Of a stretch of DNA of 64,000 bases, positions 18,125-26,576 are shown in pieces. Every line of letters begins with the position of its first letter. Position 1 is the first letter of the stretch. The DNA comes from Microvirga arvi (GTDB lineage Bacteria; Pseudomonadota; Alphaproteobacteria; Rhizobiales; Beijerinckiaceae). The notes beneath the pieces were generated by a model that had not been told where the DNA came from, made no database searches, and saw nothing but the letters and a program-made list of their open reading frames with translations. The DNA is taken from contig NZ_JAFEMD010000002.1 of NCBI RefSeq assembly GCF_016892765.1, positions 124,001 through 188,000 of the forward strand, read 5' to 3'. Made by a program: the position numbers and the translations under genes.

Positions 18125-18253
18125 ATGCGGGCCGACGGCCTGATCGAAACCAAGGGGACTCGGCTGAACATTCCCGATTGGAAGAAGTTGAAGCAGGTGG
18201 GCGAGTTCGACACGACCCATCTCCATCTGGTGCGGGAGGGCCCAGCCGCATGA
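18125..18253 (+). pseudogene. C-terminal remnant of a second Crp/Fnr regulator
   Basis: A 42-codon open frame that reads like the last 42 residues of a Crp/Fnr protein: RADGLIETKG, LNIPDWKKLKQVGEFD and THLHLV correspond to RAENLITWRG, LKVLDWQGLQRAGEFD and TYLHLV at the end of the intact gene just upstream. Everything N-terminal to the second helix of the helix-turn-helix is missing. The divergence argues against a fresh tandem duplication; a former neighbouring paralogue lost by deletion fits better. Its last bases overlap the start of the next gene. Confidence 0.75.
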
Positions 18254-18495
18254 GCCTCACCCTTCGGCCGGTGCGGGTTGGCACCGGAAGCGATGAAGAA
18301 GGCATGCTGGTCTTCGACGAGGAGCAGCGGCTTGTGGCCGTGCTGACTCACCTTGGTGAGAATTACGACGGTGCGTCAGGGCACTGGTACCTGGAAGCAG
18401 GGTTCGGCCGGCTGGATGGACCGGATCACCCCACCTATGCCGATCTGGACGCAGCCCGGGAGGGGATCAGTCAGCGCCTCGCCGGAGGGAAGTAG
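18250..18495 (+). CDS. conserved hypothetical protein
   Basis: 81 residues beginning MSLTLRPVRVGTGSDEEG, with a beta strand pair (GMLVFDEEQRLVAVLTHL), a central GHWYLEAGFGRLDGPDHPTY and a short C-terminal helix (DLDAAREGISQRL). It looks like a small globular cytoplasmic protein; no family is recognised with certainty. The start overlaps the Crp/Fnr remnant by 4 bases (ATGA). Its TAG stop is immediately followed by AGCATCGGATG, resembling one end of the dispersed repeat. Confidence 0.65.
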   Translation: MSLTLRPVRVGTGSDEEGMLVFDEEQRLVAVLTHLGENYDGASGHWYLEAGFGRLDGPDHPTYADLDAAREGISQRLAGGK

Positions 18496-18510
18496 AGCAT
18501 CGGATGCGAT

Positions 18511-18537
18511 CCAATCGCCCGCTCAGCAGGCGATTGG
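18511..18537. terminator. hairpin between convergent genes
   Basis: A perfect 9-base inverted repeat (CCAATCGCC ... GGCGATTGG, 9-base loop) lies between the plus-strand hypothetical gene and the end of the minus-strand gene at 18523, overlapping the latter's stop. There is no T-tract, so intrinsic termination is unproven. Confidence 0.4.
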
Positions 18538-19062
18538 CGTCCCCGTCATGTGAACGGGCGTGACGGGTTTGACGTCCCGGCCTGTCACGGCGCAGGTAAG
18601 GCGTGCCTCGGAGCGGCATTGCGGTCCCTTCGGGGGCCCTGCCCTCGGCCCGACGGCGAATTGAACGGTCACCTCACCTGGCGCCGTCTCGAGGAAGCCT
18701 TCGACGGATGACAGCCAGGTCTGGCCCACCACATCGTCGGTGGCGCGGGCTTCATTCAGGGCGTTCTCGACACAAGCGGCCGCGGCCTCCCTCGGCTGCA
18801 GGGGCTCCGGCGCAACGGGCTGCGCGATGGCGGATGTCGCCACCACATCGTGGACGGCGCTGGTCTCGGGGGATCCAGGCGCGGCGGCCTCCGGATCGCC
18901 GCGAAAGCCGTTCACCGCCGCGAGCGCCAGAACGGCAAAGATCGCGGTCTGGATCGGGATGCGCTTCAGCTTGCTCAATAGCGGCGCCCGGCTGAACAGC
19001 ACGGGCCCGTACGCATAGACGAAAGCGGCGACAAGGGTCAGGAGAATGAGCACTCGAAGCAT
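18523..19062 (-). CDS. membrane-anchored hypothetical protein
   Basis: 179 residues from ATG 19062. The N-terminus is hydrophobic (MLRVLILLTLVAAFVYAYG), and a second hydrophobic stretch (TAIFAVLALAAVNGF) follows about 35 residues in. After a linker rich in Pro, Ala and Glu comes a domain of about 90 residues with three Cys (CVENAL, CRSEARLTCAV, and a C-terminal Cys) and beta strands (GEVTVQFAVGP). No known family is recognised. The longer frame to 19149 lacks a ribosome site. Confidence 0.6.
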   Translation of the reverse strand: MLRVLILLTLVAAFVYAYGPVLFSRAPLLSKLKRIPIQTAIFAVLALAAVNGFRGDPEAAAPGSPETSAVHDVVATSAIAQPVAPEPLQPREAAAACVENALNEARATDDVVGQTWLSSVEGFLETAPGEVTVQFAVGPRAGPPKGPQCRSEARLTCAVTGRDVKPVTPVHMTGTPIAC

Positions 19063-19388
19063 GATGAATCGTGCCTGCGCGAAATCGTGCGAAATGAATG
19101 GCTTGTTCCGGAACACCCTTAACCTAGCGCAGGATTCCCGCCATCGCATGGGATAAGTCCCGCTTCTCGCGATTATGGTTAACCATGTTTTAAAATCCCG
19201 CAGCGAGGCGGTCGCGAGCGGCTTTCTCCTACAGACGCACTGCGTCCCGGACCTGACGCAACACGACGCATCGGCGGGTGCCGAATCCCTATGATATAGT
19301 CTGACGGCGAGGCTCCAGGTTCATCGGGCCCGCCAGAACACAACTGAACGAGGCTGGGGCCCAATCTGGCCGACGAGGGGGTCAATTC

Positions 19389-19661
19389 ATGGATTCTCGT
19401 ACAACAGTCCTCGGCGTGCTGAGGAAGGCCTGCGATCTTGTGGGCAACGGGCAGCACCTCGGGATCATCGAAGCGATCAGCTCTCTCCGGGACGAGGCAA
19501 GCGGCCGGACGCGGGATCTTGCCTATTACGCCGTGCTCGAAACGGCGATGATCGGCCGGGGCGAGGCTTCCCTCGCGATGCTCGCAAGCGACGACCGCAA
19601 GGAACCTGCGATCGAGCTGCTCCAGGCCACCATCCGGCGCATCACGTCGGGGCTGCACTGA
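19389..19661 (+). CDS. small helical hypothetical protein
   Basis: 90 residues, predicted mainly helical, with a charged surface (LRKACDLVGNGQHLGIIEAI and LLQATIRRITSG). There is no membrane span, Cys or catalytic motif, and the family is not recognised. It precedes the CorA-like gene by 87 bases on the same strand and could share its transcript. No strong ribosome site precedes ATG 19389, which lowers confidence. Confidence 0.5.
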   Translation: MDSRTTVLGVLRKACDLVGNGQHLGIIEAISSLRDEASGRTRDLAYYAVLETAMIGRGEASLAMLASDDRKEPAIELLQATIRRITSGLH

Positions 19662-19748
19662 AGCATCGGACCCAAAGGGCCGCGCGAGCGGATCCTTGCT
19701 TTGGCGAAGCCAGGCGGCACCGACGGGACGGTTCTGCGTTGACTGATC

Positions 19749-20762
19749 ATGACGAACTCTCTCAAGCTCGTGCCGGCTCCGATCGAGCCCCGCCCCGGGG
19801 TGGTCGCCTCCGCCGTATATGCAGGTGGGCGCCGCGTGGCCGAAATTCCAATCGAGGACGCCGGCGAGTGGTCGCGCAAGCCGGGTCACGTGGTCTGGAT
19901 CGGCCTGCACGAACCGGATCTGGGTCTGCTGCGTCAGCTCCAGAGAGAGTTCAACTTGCACGAACTGGCCATCGAAGACGCTCTCAAGGCGCATCAGCGG
20001 CCGAAGCTCGAACAATACGGCGATGCTCTGTTCGTCGTGGCGCGGACGGCCCAGATGCTGGACGGGCGCATCGCCTTTGGCGAGACGCACCTGTTCGCCG
20101 GGAAGGGCTATGTGGTCTCGGTCCGCCATGGCGCCTCGACCTCCTACACCCCGGTGCGCGACCGCTGCGAGGCGGCGCAGAAGGCGTTCTCGGAGGGCGA
20201 GGACTTCATCCTCTACGCCATTCTCGATTTCATCGTCGACAACTACATGCCCGTGATCGAGACGATCCAGGCGGAGGTGGAGGAGATCGAGGACCACATC
20301 CTCGAGGAAACATCGGGCCAGCTCCAGGTCCGACGGCTCTACCAGCTCCGCCGTGATCTCCTGCGCCTGCGCAATGCAGCGCTTCCGCTCGTGGAGGTAT
20401 GCCGACGCCTCGAGCAGCCGGGTCTGCCGGGGATCGACCCTTCCATGTCCCCGCTCTTCCGCGACGTGTCCGACCACATCCGCCGGGTGCAGGAGGAGAT
20501 CGAGTCCCTGCGCGAGGTGCTGGCCTTCGCCTTCGAGACCAGCCTCATGACCGGACAGGCGCAGCAGACCGAGATCACGCGCAAGCTGGCGGCCTGGGCC
20601 GCCATCCTGGCGGTGCCGACGGCGGTGGCCGGAATCTACGGCATGAACTTCGAGAACATGCCCGAGCTGCAATGGCACTACGGCTACGTCCTCGTGCTGA
20701 TCGTCATCGTCGCGGTGTGCGGCTGGCTGTATTGGCGCTTCCGCCAGAACGGCTGGCTGTGA
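19749..20762 (+). CDS. CorA-like magnesium/cobalt transporter
   Basis: 337 residues with the CorA layout: an alpha/beta cytoplasmic N-terminal domain, a long helical stalk (about 150-275), and two C-terminal spans. The signature sits at the end of span 1 (AGIYGMNFENMPEL, containing GMN) and span 2 follows with a short basic tail. CorA proteins form pentameric inner-membrane channels for Mg2+ (also Co2+, Ni2+); sequence alone does not exclude the related zinc transporter ZntB. It heads an ion-transport block with TrkA and TrkH. A 34-base element shared with the region before trkA begins at its stop codon. Confidence 0.88.
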   Translation: MTNSLKLVPAPIEPRPGVVASAVYAGGRRVAEIPIEDAGEWSRKPGHVVWIGLHEPDLGLLRQLQREFNLHELAIEDALKAHQRPKLEQYGDALFVVARTAQMLDGRIAFGETHLFAGKGYVVSVRHGASTSYTPVRDRCEAAQKAFSEGEDFILYAILDFIVDNYMPVIETIQAEVEEIEDHILEETSGQLQVRRLYQLRRDLLRLRNAALPLVEVCRRLEQPGLPGIDPSMSPLFRDVSDHIRRVQEEIESLREVLAFAFETSLMTGQAQQTEITRKLAAWAAILAVPTAVAGIYGMNFENMPELQWHYGYVLVLIVIVAVCGWLYWRFRQNGWL

Positions 20763-20795
20763 ACGACGCTTTGTGAAGACAGCCCTTTATCGACC
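20762..20795 (+). repeat. 34-base element shared with 21657-21691 (copy 1)
   Basis: Starts AACGACG and contains ACAGCCCT-TATC-ACC. It matches 21657-21691 at about 28 of 34 positions with one single-base gap. Both copies lie in the short gaps after genes of the corA-DUF6766-trkA block and both are followed by GTGCCGAT. It could be a shared control element or a relic of duplicated sequence. Confidence 0.55.
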
Positions 20796-20852
20796 CTCCC
20801 AGCTGGACGCTCTCCTCGTGCCGATCGGCTCACCGTCGGCAGGATTGGATCG

Positions 20853-20878
20853 GAAACCGGAGCGCGTGGTGCGGCGTT
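20853..20878 (+). promoter_or_regulatory. weak EcfG-type promoter candidate
   Basis: GAAAC, 17 bases, CGTT: one mismatch from the GGAAC-N17-CGTT stress-promoter consensus, 34 bases before the ATG of the DUF6766-like gene. Confidence 0.3.
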
Positions 20879-20912
20879 GTCAAACCGTGGCAGTTTGAGT
20901 GAGGTCAGGCGT

Positions 20913-21575
20913 ATGCGTCGGTTTCTGCGAGACAATGGGCTATCGGTAGCCTTGTTTGCCCTGTTCCTGATCTCCCTGGTCGGCCAGGCGCTCACCGGAT
21001 GGAGAGCCCAGGCCGAAGAACTGCGCCTGCACGAGCTCCCCGCCATCGGCTTCACGGACTACTTGGCCAGCGGCCACTTCATCTCAGCGGTGTTCGAGAA
21101 CTGGGAAAGCGAGTTCCTCCAGATGGCGGCTTACGTGGTGCTGACCATCTTCCTGTTCCAGAAGGGCGCCTCGGAGTCCAAGAAGCCCGATGAAGACAAC
21201 CCCGAGGATGAATCGCCATCCGCCAAGCGCAACGATCCGAATGCCCCTTGGCCTGTCCACCGTGGTGGCTTGCTGCTGAAGCTCTACTCGCATTCCCTCA
21301 GCATCGCGCTGGTGACGCTGTTTCTTGCCTCCTTCTGGCTGCACCTGGCTGGGAGCACACGGCGGATGAACGGGGAGGCGCTCCAGCATCATCAGCCGCA
21401 GCAGACCATGACTGACACCCTTGTCGATCCGGAGTTCTGGTACGAGAGCTTCCAGAACTGGCAGAGCGAGTTCCTGTCGATCGGGGTGCTCTTGGTGCTG
21501 GGCATCTTCCTGCGGGAGCGCGGATCACCGGAATCCAAGCCCGTGGCCGCTCCCCACGGCGTCACCGGCCACTGA
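20913..21575 (+). CDS. DUF6766-like membrane protein with internal duplication
   Basis: 220 residues from ATG 20913, with about four membrane spans: near residues 8-26, 70-86, 130-150 and 190-205. Two internal segments repeat: FENWESEFLQMAAYVVLTIF followed by a GASESK motif, and FQNWQSEFLSIGVLLVLGIF followed by a GSPESK motif, about 120 residues apart. The first half of each unit also opens with a hydrophobic span, so the protein is a tandem duplication of one two-span module. DUF6766 proteins are found in many bacteria with no known function. Its position between CorA and Trk genes suggests an ion or osmotic stress role. Confidence 0.7.
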   Translation: MRRFLRDNGLSVALFALFLISLVGQALTGWRAQAEELRLHELPAIGFTDYLASGHFISAVFENWESEFLQMAAYVVLTIFLFQKGASESKKPDEDNPEDESPSAKRNDPNAPWPVHRGGLLLKLYSHSLSIALVTLFLASFWLHLAGSTRRMNGEALQHHQPQQTMTDTLVDPEFWYESFQNWQSEFLSIGVLLVLGIFLRERGSPESKPVAAPHGVTGH

Positions 21576-21656
21576 CGAGCGCGGCCCAAGCCCTATGTCG
21601 ACAGGCAGAACTCCCGGTTCCCCGGCATGGAGCCCCGCGTGACATTCGGCGCGATC

Positions 21657-21691
21657 AACGACGGTTTCGAGAAAACAGCCCTATATCAACC
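21657..21691 (+). repeat. 35-base element shared with 20762-20795 (copy 2)
   Basis: Second copy of the AACGACG-ACAGCCCT-TATC-ACC element, 83 bases before the trkA start. Confidence 0.55.
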
Positions 21692-21773
21692 TGCCCGGTG
21701 CCGATTTGCGCCTTCCGCGGGTCAGTGCCCTAGATCCTAGGGATGCCCAGGGCAGTTGAATGACGAGGTCGTC

Positions 21774-23168
21774 ATGAGAGTGATCGTCTGTGGTGCCGGA
21801 CAGGTCGGTTCGACCATTGCCCGCCATCTCGCGACCGAAGGAATCGATGTGACGGTGGTGGACCTCTCACCGGAACTGGCTCGACGGGCCGACGAGAGCT
21901 ATGACGTTCGCGGGATGGTTGGCCATGCCGCCCATCCCGAGGTTCTCGAACGGGCCGGCGCGCGTGATGCCGACATGCTGATCGCGGTGACCCGCTCCGA
22001 CGAGGTCAACATGGTCGCCTGCCAGGTAGCCTACTCGCTCTTCAACGTCCGCAGACGCATCGCCCGCGTCCGTCATCATGGCTATCTCGAGCCGATCTGG
22101 AAGGGCCTCTACGCCTCCGACCAGCTGCCCATCGACGTGATCATCTCGCCTGAGGCCGAAGTCGCCAACGGCATCGTGCGACGCCTCAAGACCCCTGGCG
22201 CCTTCGACACGGTGGCATTGGCCGACGGACGCGTTCACCTCCTCGGCGTCCATTGCAACACGGGCGCCTGCTCCCTGGTCGGACGGCGGATGAAGGAGCT
22301 GTCGGCATCGGGCGGGTCCGGCATCGTTGTCGGCGTCATCGTGCGCAACGGGCAGGCCTTCGTGCCCCGGGCTGAGGATCAGGTTCAGCAGGGCGACGAC
22401 ATTTACGTCATCACCGAGACGGCGCATGTGGAGCGTGTCATGGGCTATCTCGGCCATGAGGAGCAGGTCGCCCGCCGCATCGTGATCGTGGGCGGCGGGA
22501 ATGTCGGTCTGAACCTCGCCAGCCGGATCGCCCGCAACGCCCCGCAGGTCTCGCTCAAGCTGATCGAGCACTCGCGGGAGCGGGCCGAGTTGATCTCGCG
22601 CGAGCTCGGCGACGCCGCCGTCGTGATCCAGGGGGATGCGCTCGACAAGGACGTGCTGATCGAGGCCAATGTCCGAAACGCGGAGACGATCATTGCCGTC
22701 ACCAACGACGACGAGACCAACATCTTCGCATCGGTTCTGGCCAAGCGCGAAGGCTGCACCCGGGCCGTCACCCTGGTGAACAAGACCTCCTACGAGCACG
22801 TGCTGCCGGCGCTCGGCATCGACGCGGTCGTCAGTCCGAGCGCGATCACGATCTCGACCATCCTGCGCCATGTTCGCCACCGCTCGGTCTCGGCCCTCTA
22901 CACGCTCCGGGAGGATTTCGGCGAGGTGATCCAGGCGACGGCGCAGGAGGGCTCACGGCTGGTGAGGGGCACGCTGCGCGACGCCAAGCTGCCGGAGGGC
23001 ATGCTGGTCGGAGCCATCGTCCGCAATGGAGAGGTGATCATTCCGACCAGTTCGTCGCGGGTGCATCCCGGTGACAGCATCATCGCCGTCGTGGCCTATC
23101 GGGCCCTGCGCAAGGCCGAGGCGATCCTGGCCGGCTCGGCGAACGCGACAGTCGACGAGGGTTCATAG
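21774..23168 (+). CDS. trkA: Trk potassium uptake system NAD-binding subunit TrkA
   Basis: 464 residues from ATG 21774 with duplicated RCK architecture: RCK-N (GAGQVGSTIA at about 7-16), RCK-C (about 140-225), second RCK-N (GGGNVGLNLA at about 240) and second RCK-C at the end (HPGDSIIAVV). Both nucleotide-binding Gly motifs are intact. TrkA is the peripheral cytoplasmic subunit that binds NAD(H) and gates TrkH. The trkH gene follows after 3 bases, forming an operon. The shorter start is chosen because it aligns with the conserved MxxIVCGAGQVG beginning. Confidence 0.95.
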   Translation: MRVIVCGAGQVGSTIARHLATEGIDVTVVDLSPELARRADESYDVRGMVGHAAHPEVLERAGARDADMLIAVTRSDEVNMVACQVAYSLFNVRRRIARVRHHGYLEPIWKGLYASDQLPIDVIISPEAEVANGIVRRLKTPGAFDTVALADGRVHLLGVHCNTGACSLVGRRMKELSASGGSGIVVGVIVRNGQAFVPRAEDQVQQGDDIYVITETAHVERVMGYLGHEEQVARRIVIVGGGNVGLNLASRIARNAPQVSLKLIEHSRERAELISRELGDAAVVIQGDALDKDVLIEANVRNAETIIAVTNDDETNIFASVLAKREGCTRAVTLVNKTSYEHVLPALGIDAVVSPSAITISTILRHVRHRSVSALYTLREDFGEVIQATAQEGSRLVRGTLRDAKLPEGMLVGAIVRNGEVIIPTSSSRVHPGDSIIAVVAYRALRKAEAILAGSANATVDEGS

Positions 23169-23171
23169 AGC

Positions 23172-24662
23172 ATGCGTGAGGCACGTTTTCCCGGCGCATG
23201 GGCCCCGCCCTACACCCGTCCGGTTTTCCACCTGACAGGCCGCATGCTGCTGGCGCTCGCGGCGGCCATGCTGCTGCCTGTCGTCTTTGATGTCTTCGCC
23301 GGCGATCCGAACTGGAAGGCTTTCCTCCTGGCCAGCGGGATCACCTTCGCCTGCGGCGGCGGGCTGACCCACATGACGCGATGCCGTCTGTCCGAGGGGC
23401 TGACCCTGCGCCAGGCCTTTCTCCTGACGCCCCTGTCGTGGACGACCATCGCTCTGTTCGGAGCCATCCCTCTCTACATCTCCGACTATGCCCAGTTCAG
23501 GGACAGCTTCACCAACGCCTTCTTCGAATCCATGTCGGGCCTGACGACGACCGGAGCAACCGTGATCGTCGGCCTGGATGCCGCTCCACAGGGTATCCTT
23601 CTCTGGCGCGCGCTTCTGCAATGGCTGGGCGGCATCGGCATCATCGGTGTCGCAATCGCAATTCTGCCCACCCTGGGCGTTGGCGGCATGCAGCTGTTCC
23701 GGACGGAGTCCTCCGACCGTTCCGAGAAAGTCATGCCCCGCGTGCGGGAGATCGCAGCCGGCATCGTCCTGATTTACGTGGCGCTCACGGTCGCCTGCGG
23801 GCTTGCCTATTGGCTGGTGGCGATGACGGCGTTCGAGGCGCTCGCCCATGCGCTGACAACTGTTTCGACCGCCGGGTTCTCGACCTCCGACATCTCCATG
23901 GCGCGCTGGGACAATGCCAGCCTGCACTGGATCGCGACGCTGTTCATGCTCTCCGGCGCCGTGCCGTTCGTGCTCTATCTTCGCTTGTTTCGGGGACAGC
24001 GCGATGCGCTCCGCGACAGCCAGGTGCTGTTTCTTTTCGGTCTGCTCGCCGTCGTGATCATCGCCGTTGCGGCATGGCTGACTCTGGCAGGCACGCACAG
24101 TGCGGCCGACGCACTTCGGCTGGCATCCTTCAATGTCGTCTCGCTGGTGACGACGACGGGCTATGCCACGGCCGACTATACCCTATGGGGCAACCTGATG
24201 ATCGGCGTGTTCTTCGGCCTCATGTTCGTCGGCGGATGCACGGGATCGACCGCAGGCGGGATGAAGATCTTCCGCTTCCAGGTGATGATCCGCATGCTCC
24301 AGAGCCAGTTCCTGCGCCTGCTCTATCCGCGGGGCGTGTTTCCCCGGGTCTATGCGGGCCGGATCCTGCCGGACGATGTGATCGGCTCCGTGGTGGTGTT
24401 CTTCTCGCTCTACTTCATCTGCTACAGCGGGCTCACGGTGGCCATGATGGCATTTGATCTCGACTTTCTGACCAGCGCCAGCGCCGCCGTGGCAGCCTTG
24501 TCGAACGTGGGGCCGGGACTGGGGCCGATCATCGGCCCCGCCGGCAACTTCGCGGCACTGCCCGACGCCTCCAAATGGCTTCTCTGCTTCGGCATGCTGT
24601 TGGGACGGCTGGAGCTGTTTACGGTGTTGATCCTGTTCTTTCCCCAGTTCTGGCGTGACTAG
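23172..24662 (+). CDS. trkH: Trk/Ktr potassium transporter membrane subunit TrkH
   Basis: 496 residues with the four M1-P-M2 repeats of the Trk/HKT superfamily. Pore-loop signatures include SMSGLTTTGATV, ALTTVSTAGFST, LVTTTGYATADY and ALSNVGPGLGP, each supplying a filter Gly. TrkH forms the K+ channel in the inner membrane as a dimer, regulated by TrkA, whose gene ends 3 bases upstream. The 15-residue N-terminal cytosolic extension before span 1 is rich in Pro and Arg. The gene converges with plsC, with only 11 bases between stops. Confidence 0.93.
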   Translation: MREARFPGAWAPPYTRPVFHLTGRMLLALAAAMLLPVVFDVFAGDPNWKAFLLASGITFACGGGLTHMTRCRLSEGLTLRQAFLLTPLSWTTIALFGAIPLYISDYAQFRDSFTNAFFESMSGLTTTGATVIVGLDAAPQGILLWRALLQWLGGIGIIGVAIAILPTLGVGGMQLFRTESSDRSEKVMPRVREIAAGIVLIYVALTVACGLAYWLVAMTAFEALAHALTTVSTAGFSTSDISMARWDNASLHWIATLFMLSGAVPFVLYLRLFRGQRDALRDSQVLFLFGLLAVVIIAVAAWLTLAGTHSAADALRLASFNVVSLVTTTGYATADYTLWGNLMIGVFFGLMFVGGCTGSTAGGMKIFRFQVMIRMLQSQFLRLLYPRGVFPRVYAGRILPDDVIGSVVVFFSLYFICYSGLTVAMMAFDLDFLTSASAAVAALSNVGPGLGPIIGPAGNFAALPDASKWLLCFGMLLGRLELFTVLILFFPQFWRD

Positions 24663-24673
24663 CGCTTTTGACG

Positions 24674-25399
24674 TTAGGCGGCCTGCGGCCAGGATTGTTG
24701 CCTCTCCGCCTCGAGAACCTGCTCGGCCTTGCGTGTGAATTCGTTGCCGGGAAGGCCCGGCTCGATCGGGTCCAGATAGGACACCGAGATGGTCCCGCCC
24801 CGCTTGAAGGACCGGTCCGGTCCCCAGAAGTGACCTGAATTCAAGGCCACCGGAAGAACCACCCGGTCGAGCTTCGCGTAAAGCAGCTCGACGCCGCGCT
24901 TGAACGCGATGGGCTCGGAGACCGATTTTCTGGTCCCTTCCGGGAAGATCAGCACGGAACGGCCCTGGGCCAGGGCGGCCCGGCTTTCGTCGACCATCTT
25001 CCGGACGGCCTTCGGGCCGCTCTCCCTGTCGATCAGGATCATCGGCGACTTGCGCAGGAACCATGAGACGACGGGGATCGTCAAAAGCTCCTGTTTCGCA
25101 ACGATCGCCACATCGGGAAAGAGCGCCAGGAAAGCCATGGTTTCCCAGGTCGACTGGTGATTGGCGATGATCAGGCAGGGTTCGTCGGGAATGTTGTGCT
25201 GTCCCCGCTCGGCATAGGTCAGGCCGACAAGCCAGCTCAGGCCCTTGAGGATACCGCGCGCCCACAACCGGGAGGCCAGCCGGACGCCGCGCTCAGGGGA
25301 GCCGCACAGCCACAGAATGGCCAGAACAGGCGCAAAGAGCCCGGTCCAGAGAGCCAGAAAGATATCGAAGAATTTTGAGCGGATGCGCTGCAAGGACAT
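24674..25399 (-). CDS. 1-acyl-sn-glycerol-3-phosphate acyltransferase (PlsC-like)
   Basis: 241 residues. The catalytic motif NHQSTWE (about residue 81), with NHQSXWE in place of the common NHxxxxD, marks the plsC-type AGPAT family of alphaproteobacteria. Other motifs are IFPEGTRKS and the membrane-proximal hydrophobic N-terminus (FFDIFLALWTGLFAPVLAIL). It transfers an acyl group to lysophosphatidate in phospholipid synthesis at the inner membrane. The start follows GAAATATTCC with no strong ribosome site. Other acyltransferase paralogues (for example lysophospholipid acylation of special lipids) cannot be excluded. Confidence 0.88.
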   Translation of the reverse strand: MSLQRIRSKFFDIFLALWTGLFAPVLAILWLCGSPERGVRLASRLWARGILKGLSWLVGLTYAERGQHNIPDEPCLIIANHQSTWETMAFLALFPDVAIVAKQELLTIPVVSWFLRKSPMILIDRESGPKAVRKMVDESRAALAQGRSVLIFPEGTRKSVSEPIAFKRGVELLYAKLDRVVLPVALNSGHFWGPDRSFKRGGTISVSYLDPIEPGLPGNEFTRKAEQVLEAERQQSWPQAA

Positions 25400-25551
25400 G
25401 GAATATTTCAGATGAATCGTTTCGTTGTGCGGTCGACAGGTGCTGTGAGCGGTAGCTTAAAATGTTGGATCGGGACGAAACGGCACGCGATGGATCACGC
25501 GCCGCCTTCAAGCCCGGAACAGGCGCTCCTGCGTCGCAGCCCTGTGTTCGA

Positions 25552-25857
25552 TCAGGCCTTCGGCTCTGTCGCCTCGGGGCGGGGTGCAGCGCCGGGAGCC
25601 GACATCGGTCGACGGGCGCCGGCGGCAAAACGCGGCTTCGGCTTGGGAGCCGCAATCAGCCCTTCGCGGATCGCCTGCTTGCGAGCGGCCTTGCGATTGC
25701 GCCGGACGGCTTCCGCCTTCTCCCGCGTCTTGCGCTCGGATGGCTTCTCATAAGCTTTCCGCGCCTTCATTTCGCGGAAGATACCCTCCCGCTGCATCTT
25801 CTTCTTGAGAACCCTGAGAGCTTGATCGACATTGTTGTCGCGCACCAGAACCTGCAA
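25552..25857 (-). CDS. rpsU: 30S ribosomal protein S21
   Basis: 101 residues if read from TTG 25857, which follows AGAGGAACATCC and gives [20 protein letters not shown], the conserved S21 beginning. An ATG at 25899 would add 14 residues ([14 protein letters not shown]) not typical of the family. The basic core ([20 protein letters not shown]) is conserved. The Ala/Pro-rich tail after about residue 65 is longer than in enterobacteria but usual in Hyphomicrobiales. S21 sits on the 30S platform and helps initiation. It lies in a minus-strand group with cspA and several small proteins. Confidence 0.92.
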   Translation of the reverse strand: MQVLVRDNNVDQALRVLKKKMQREGIFREMKARKAYEKPSERKTREKAEAVRRNRKAARKQAIREGLIAAPKPKPRFAAGARRPMSAPGAAPRPEATEPKA

Positions 25858-25944
25858 AGGATGTTCCTCTTCTATGTTGATGTTGCTCCGCCTCGGCATC
25901 GGCTCGGCGGATCGGGATCAGCGAGGCGTTCGAAGCCCGGAGGC

Positions 25945-26139
25945 TCAAGCGCCGCGAATTTCACTCTCGCGAACGGCCCTCTCGGCCAATCCAGACTTGA
26001 TCCGGTACGACAATTCCCCGGTCTGGTCGGCCGGCATGAGCCGCACAACCTCGTAGACACTGCCGGAACCGGTCCGATTGTCAGAAAATCCGGGCTGCAT
26101 CAGCCGGACCATCTGTCGAATTTTGAATTTGTGAGACAT
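25945..26139 (-). CDS. small beta-rich conserved hypothetical protein
   Basis: 64 residues starting MSHKFKIRQMVRLMQPGFSD, ending ELSYRIKSGLAERAVRESEI. Its shape, with an initial KFKxxQxVR strand, a Gly/Ser loop and a VYEVVRLMPADQTGELSYRIK strand pair, suggests a small SH3-like barrel. Similar small proteins are common in Hyphomicrobiales, often beside cold-shock or S21 genes, with no known function. The start follows a GAGGAGATCGATCG ribosome site. Confidence 0.7.
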   Translation of the reverse strand: MSHKFKIRQMVRLMQPGFSDNRTGSGSVYEVVRLMPADQTGELSYRIKSGLAERAVRESEIRGA

Positions 26140-26202
26140 CGATCGATCTCCTCGCTGTTTCAGCCAAACTGGTGCAATCGCCAGACTGCATCGGCTTGAA
26201 CG

Positions 26203-26559
26203 TTACCGGCGGGCCTTGCGGGCCGCATAGCGGGCGTCGCGCGCGGCCTTGCGGTCAGCCTCGAGCCTTGCGTCGCTCGCTACCTTCTCGGCGGCCATCC
26301 GCTCGTCCTGCTCCACCTGCTCGGCCGCACGAGCCTCGCGCTCGGCCGCCATGCGAGCGTCATCGGCGATGCGCTTTGCCTCGCGCTCGGCCAACCGGGC
26401 TTCGCGCGCAACGCTCACCGATTCCCGGGCGGCGCGCCGTTCCGCAACCGCCGGATCGTCGAGGCCTGGGCGCTGCCGGAACTTTGCCGCCATCGCCTGC
26501 TTCGCGTCCTTGGCAGCATTGAGCCGCTCGCCAAAATCCTGATGCTTCATTCCGCTCAT
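26203..26559 (-). CDS. DUF6481 family charged coiled-coil protein
   Basis: 118 residues, almost all charged or Ala, forming one long predicted helix or coiled coil (AEREAKRIADDARMAAEREA and similar). The opening MKHQDFGERLNAAKDAKQAM is typical of DUF6481. ATG 26559 or ATG 26550 may be the true start. Function is unknown. It lies between two other small minus-strand genes upstream of rpsU; the gap to the gene upstream is 17 bases, so they are probably cotranscribed. Confidence 0.75.
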   Translation of the reverse strand: MSGMKHQDFGERLNAAKDAKQAMAAKFRQRPGLDDPAVAERRAARESVSVAREARLAEREAKRIADDARMAAEREARAAEQVEQDERMAAEKVASDARLEADRKAARDARYAARKARR

Positions 26560-26576
26560 TGATCCTAATTCAGTCG

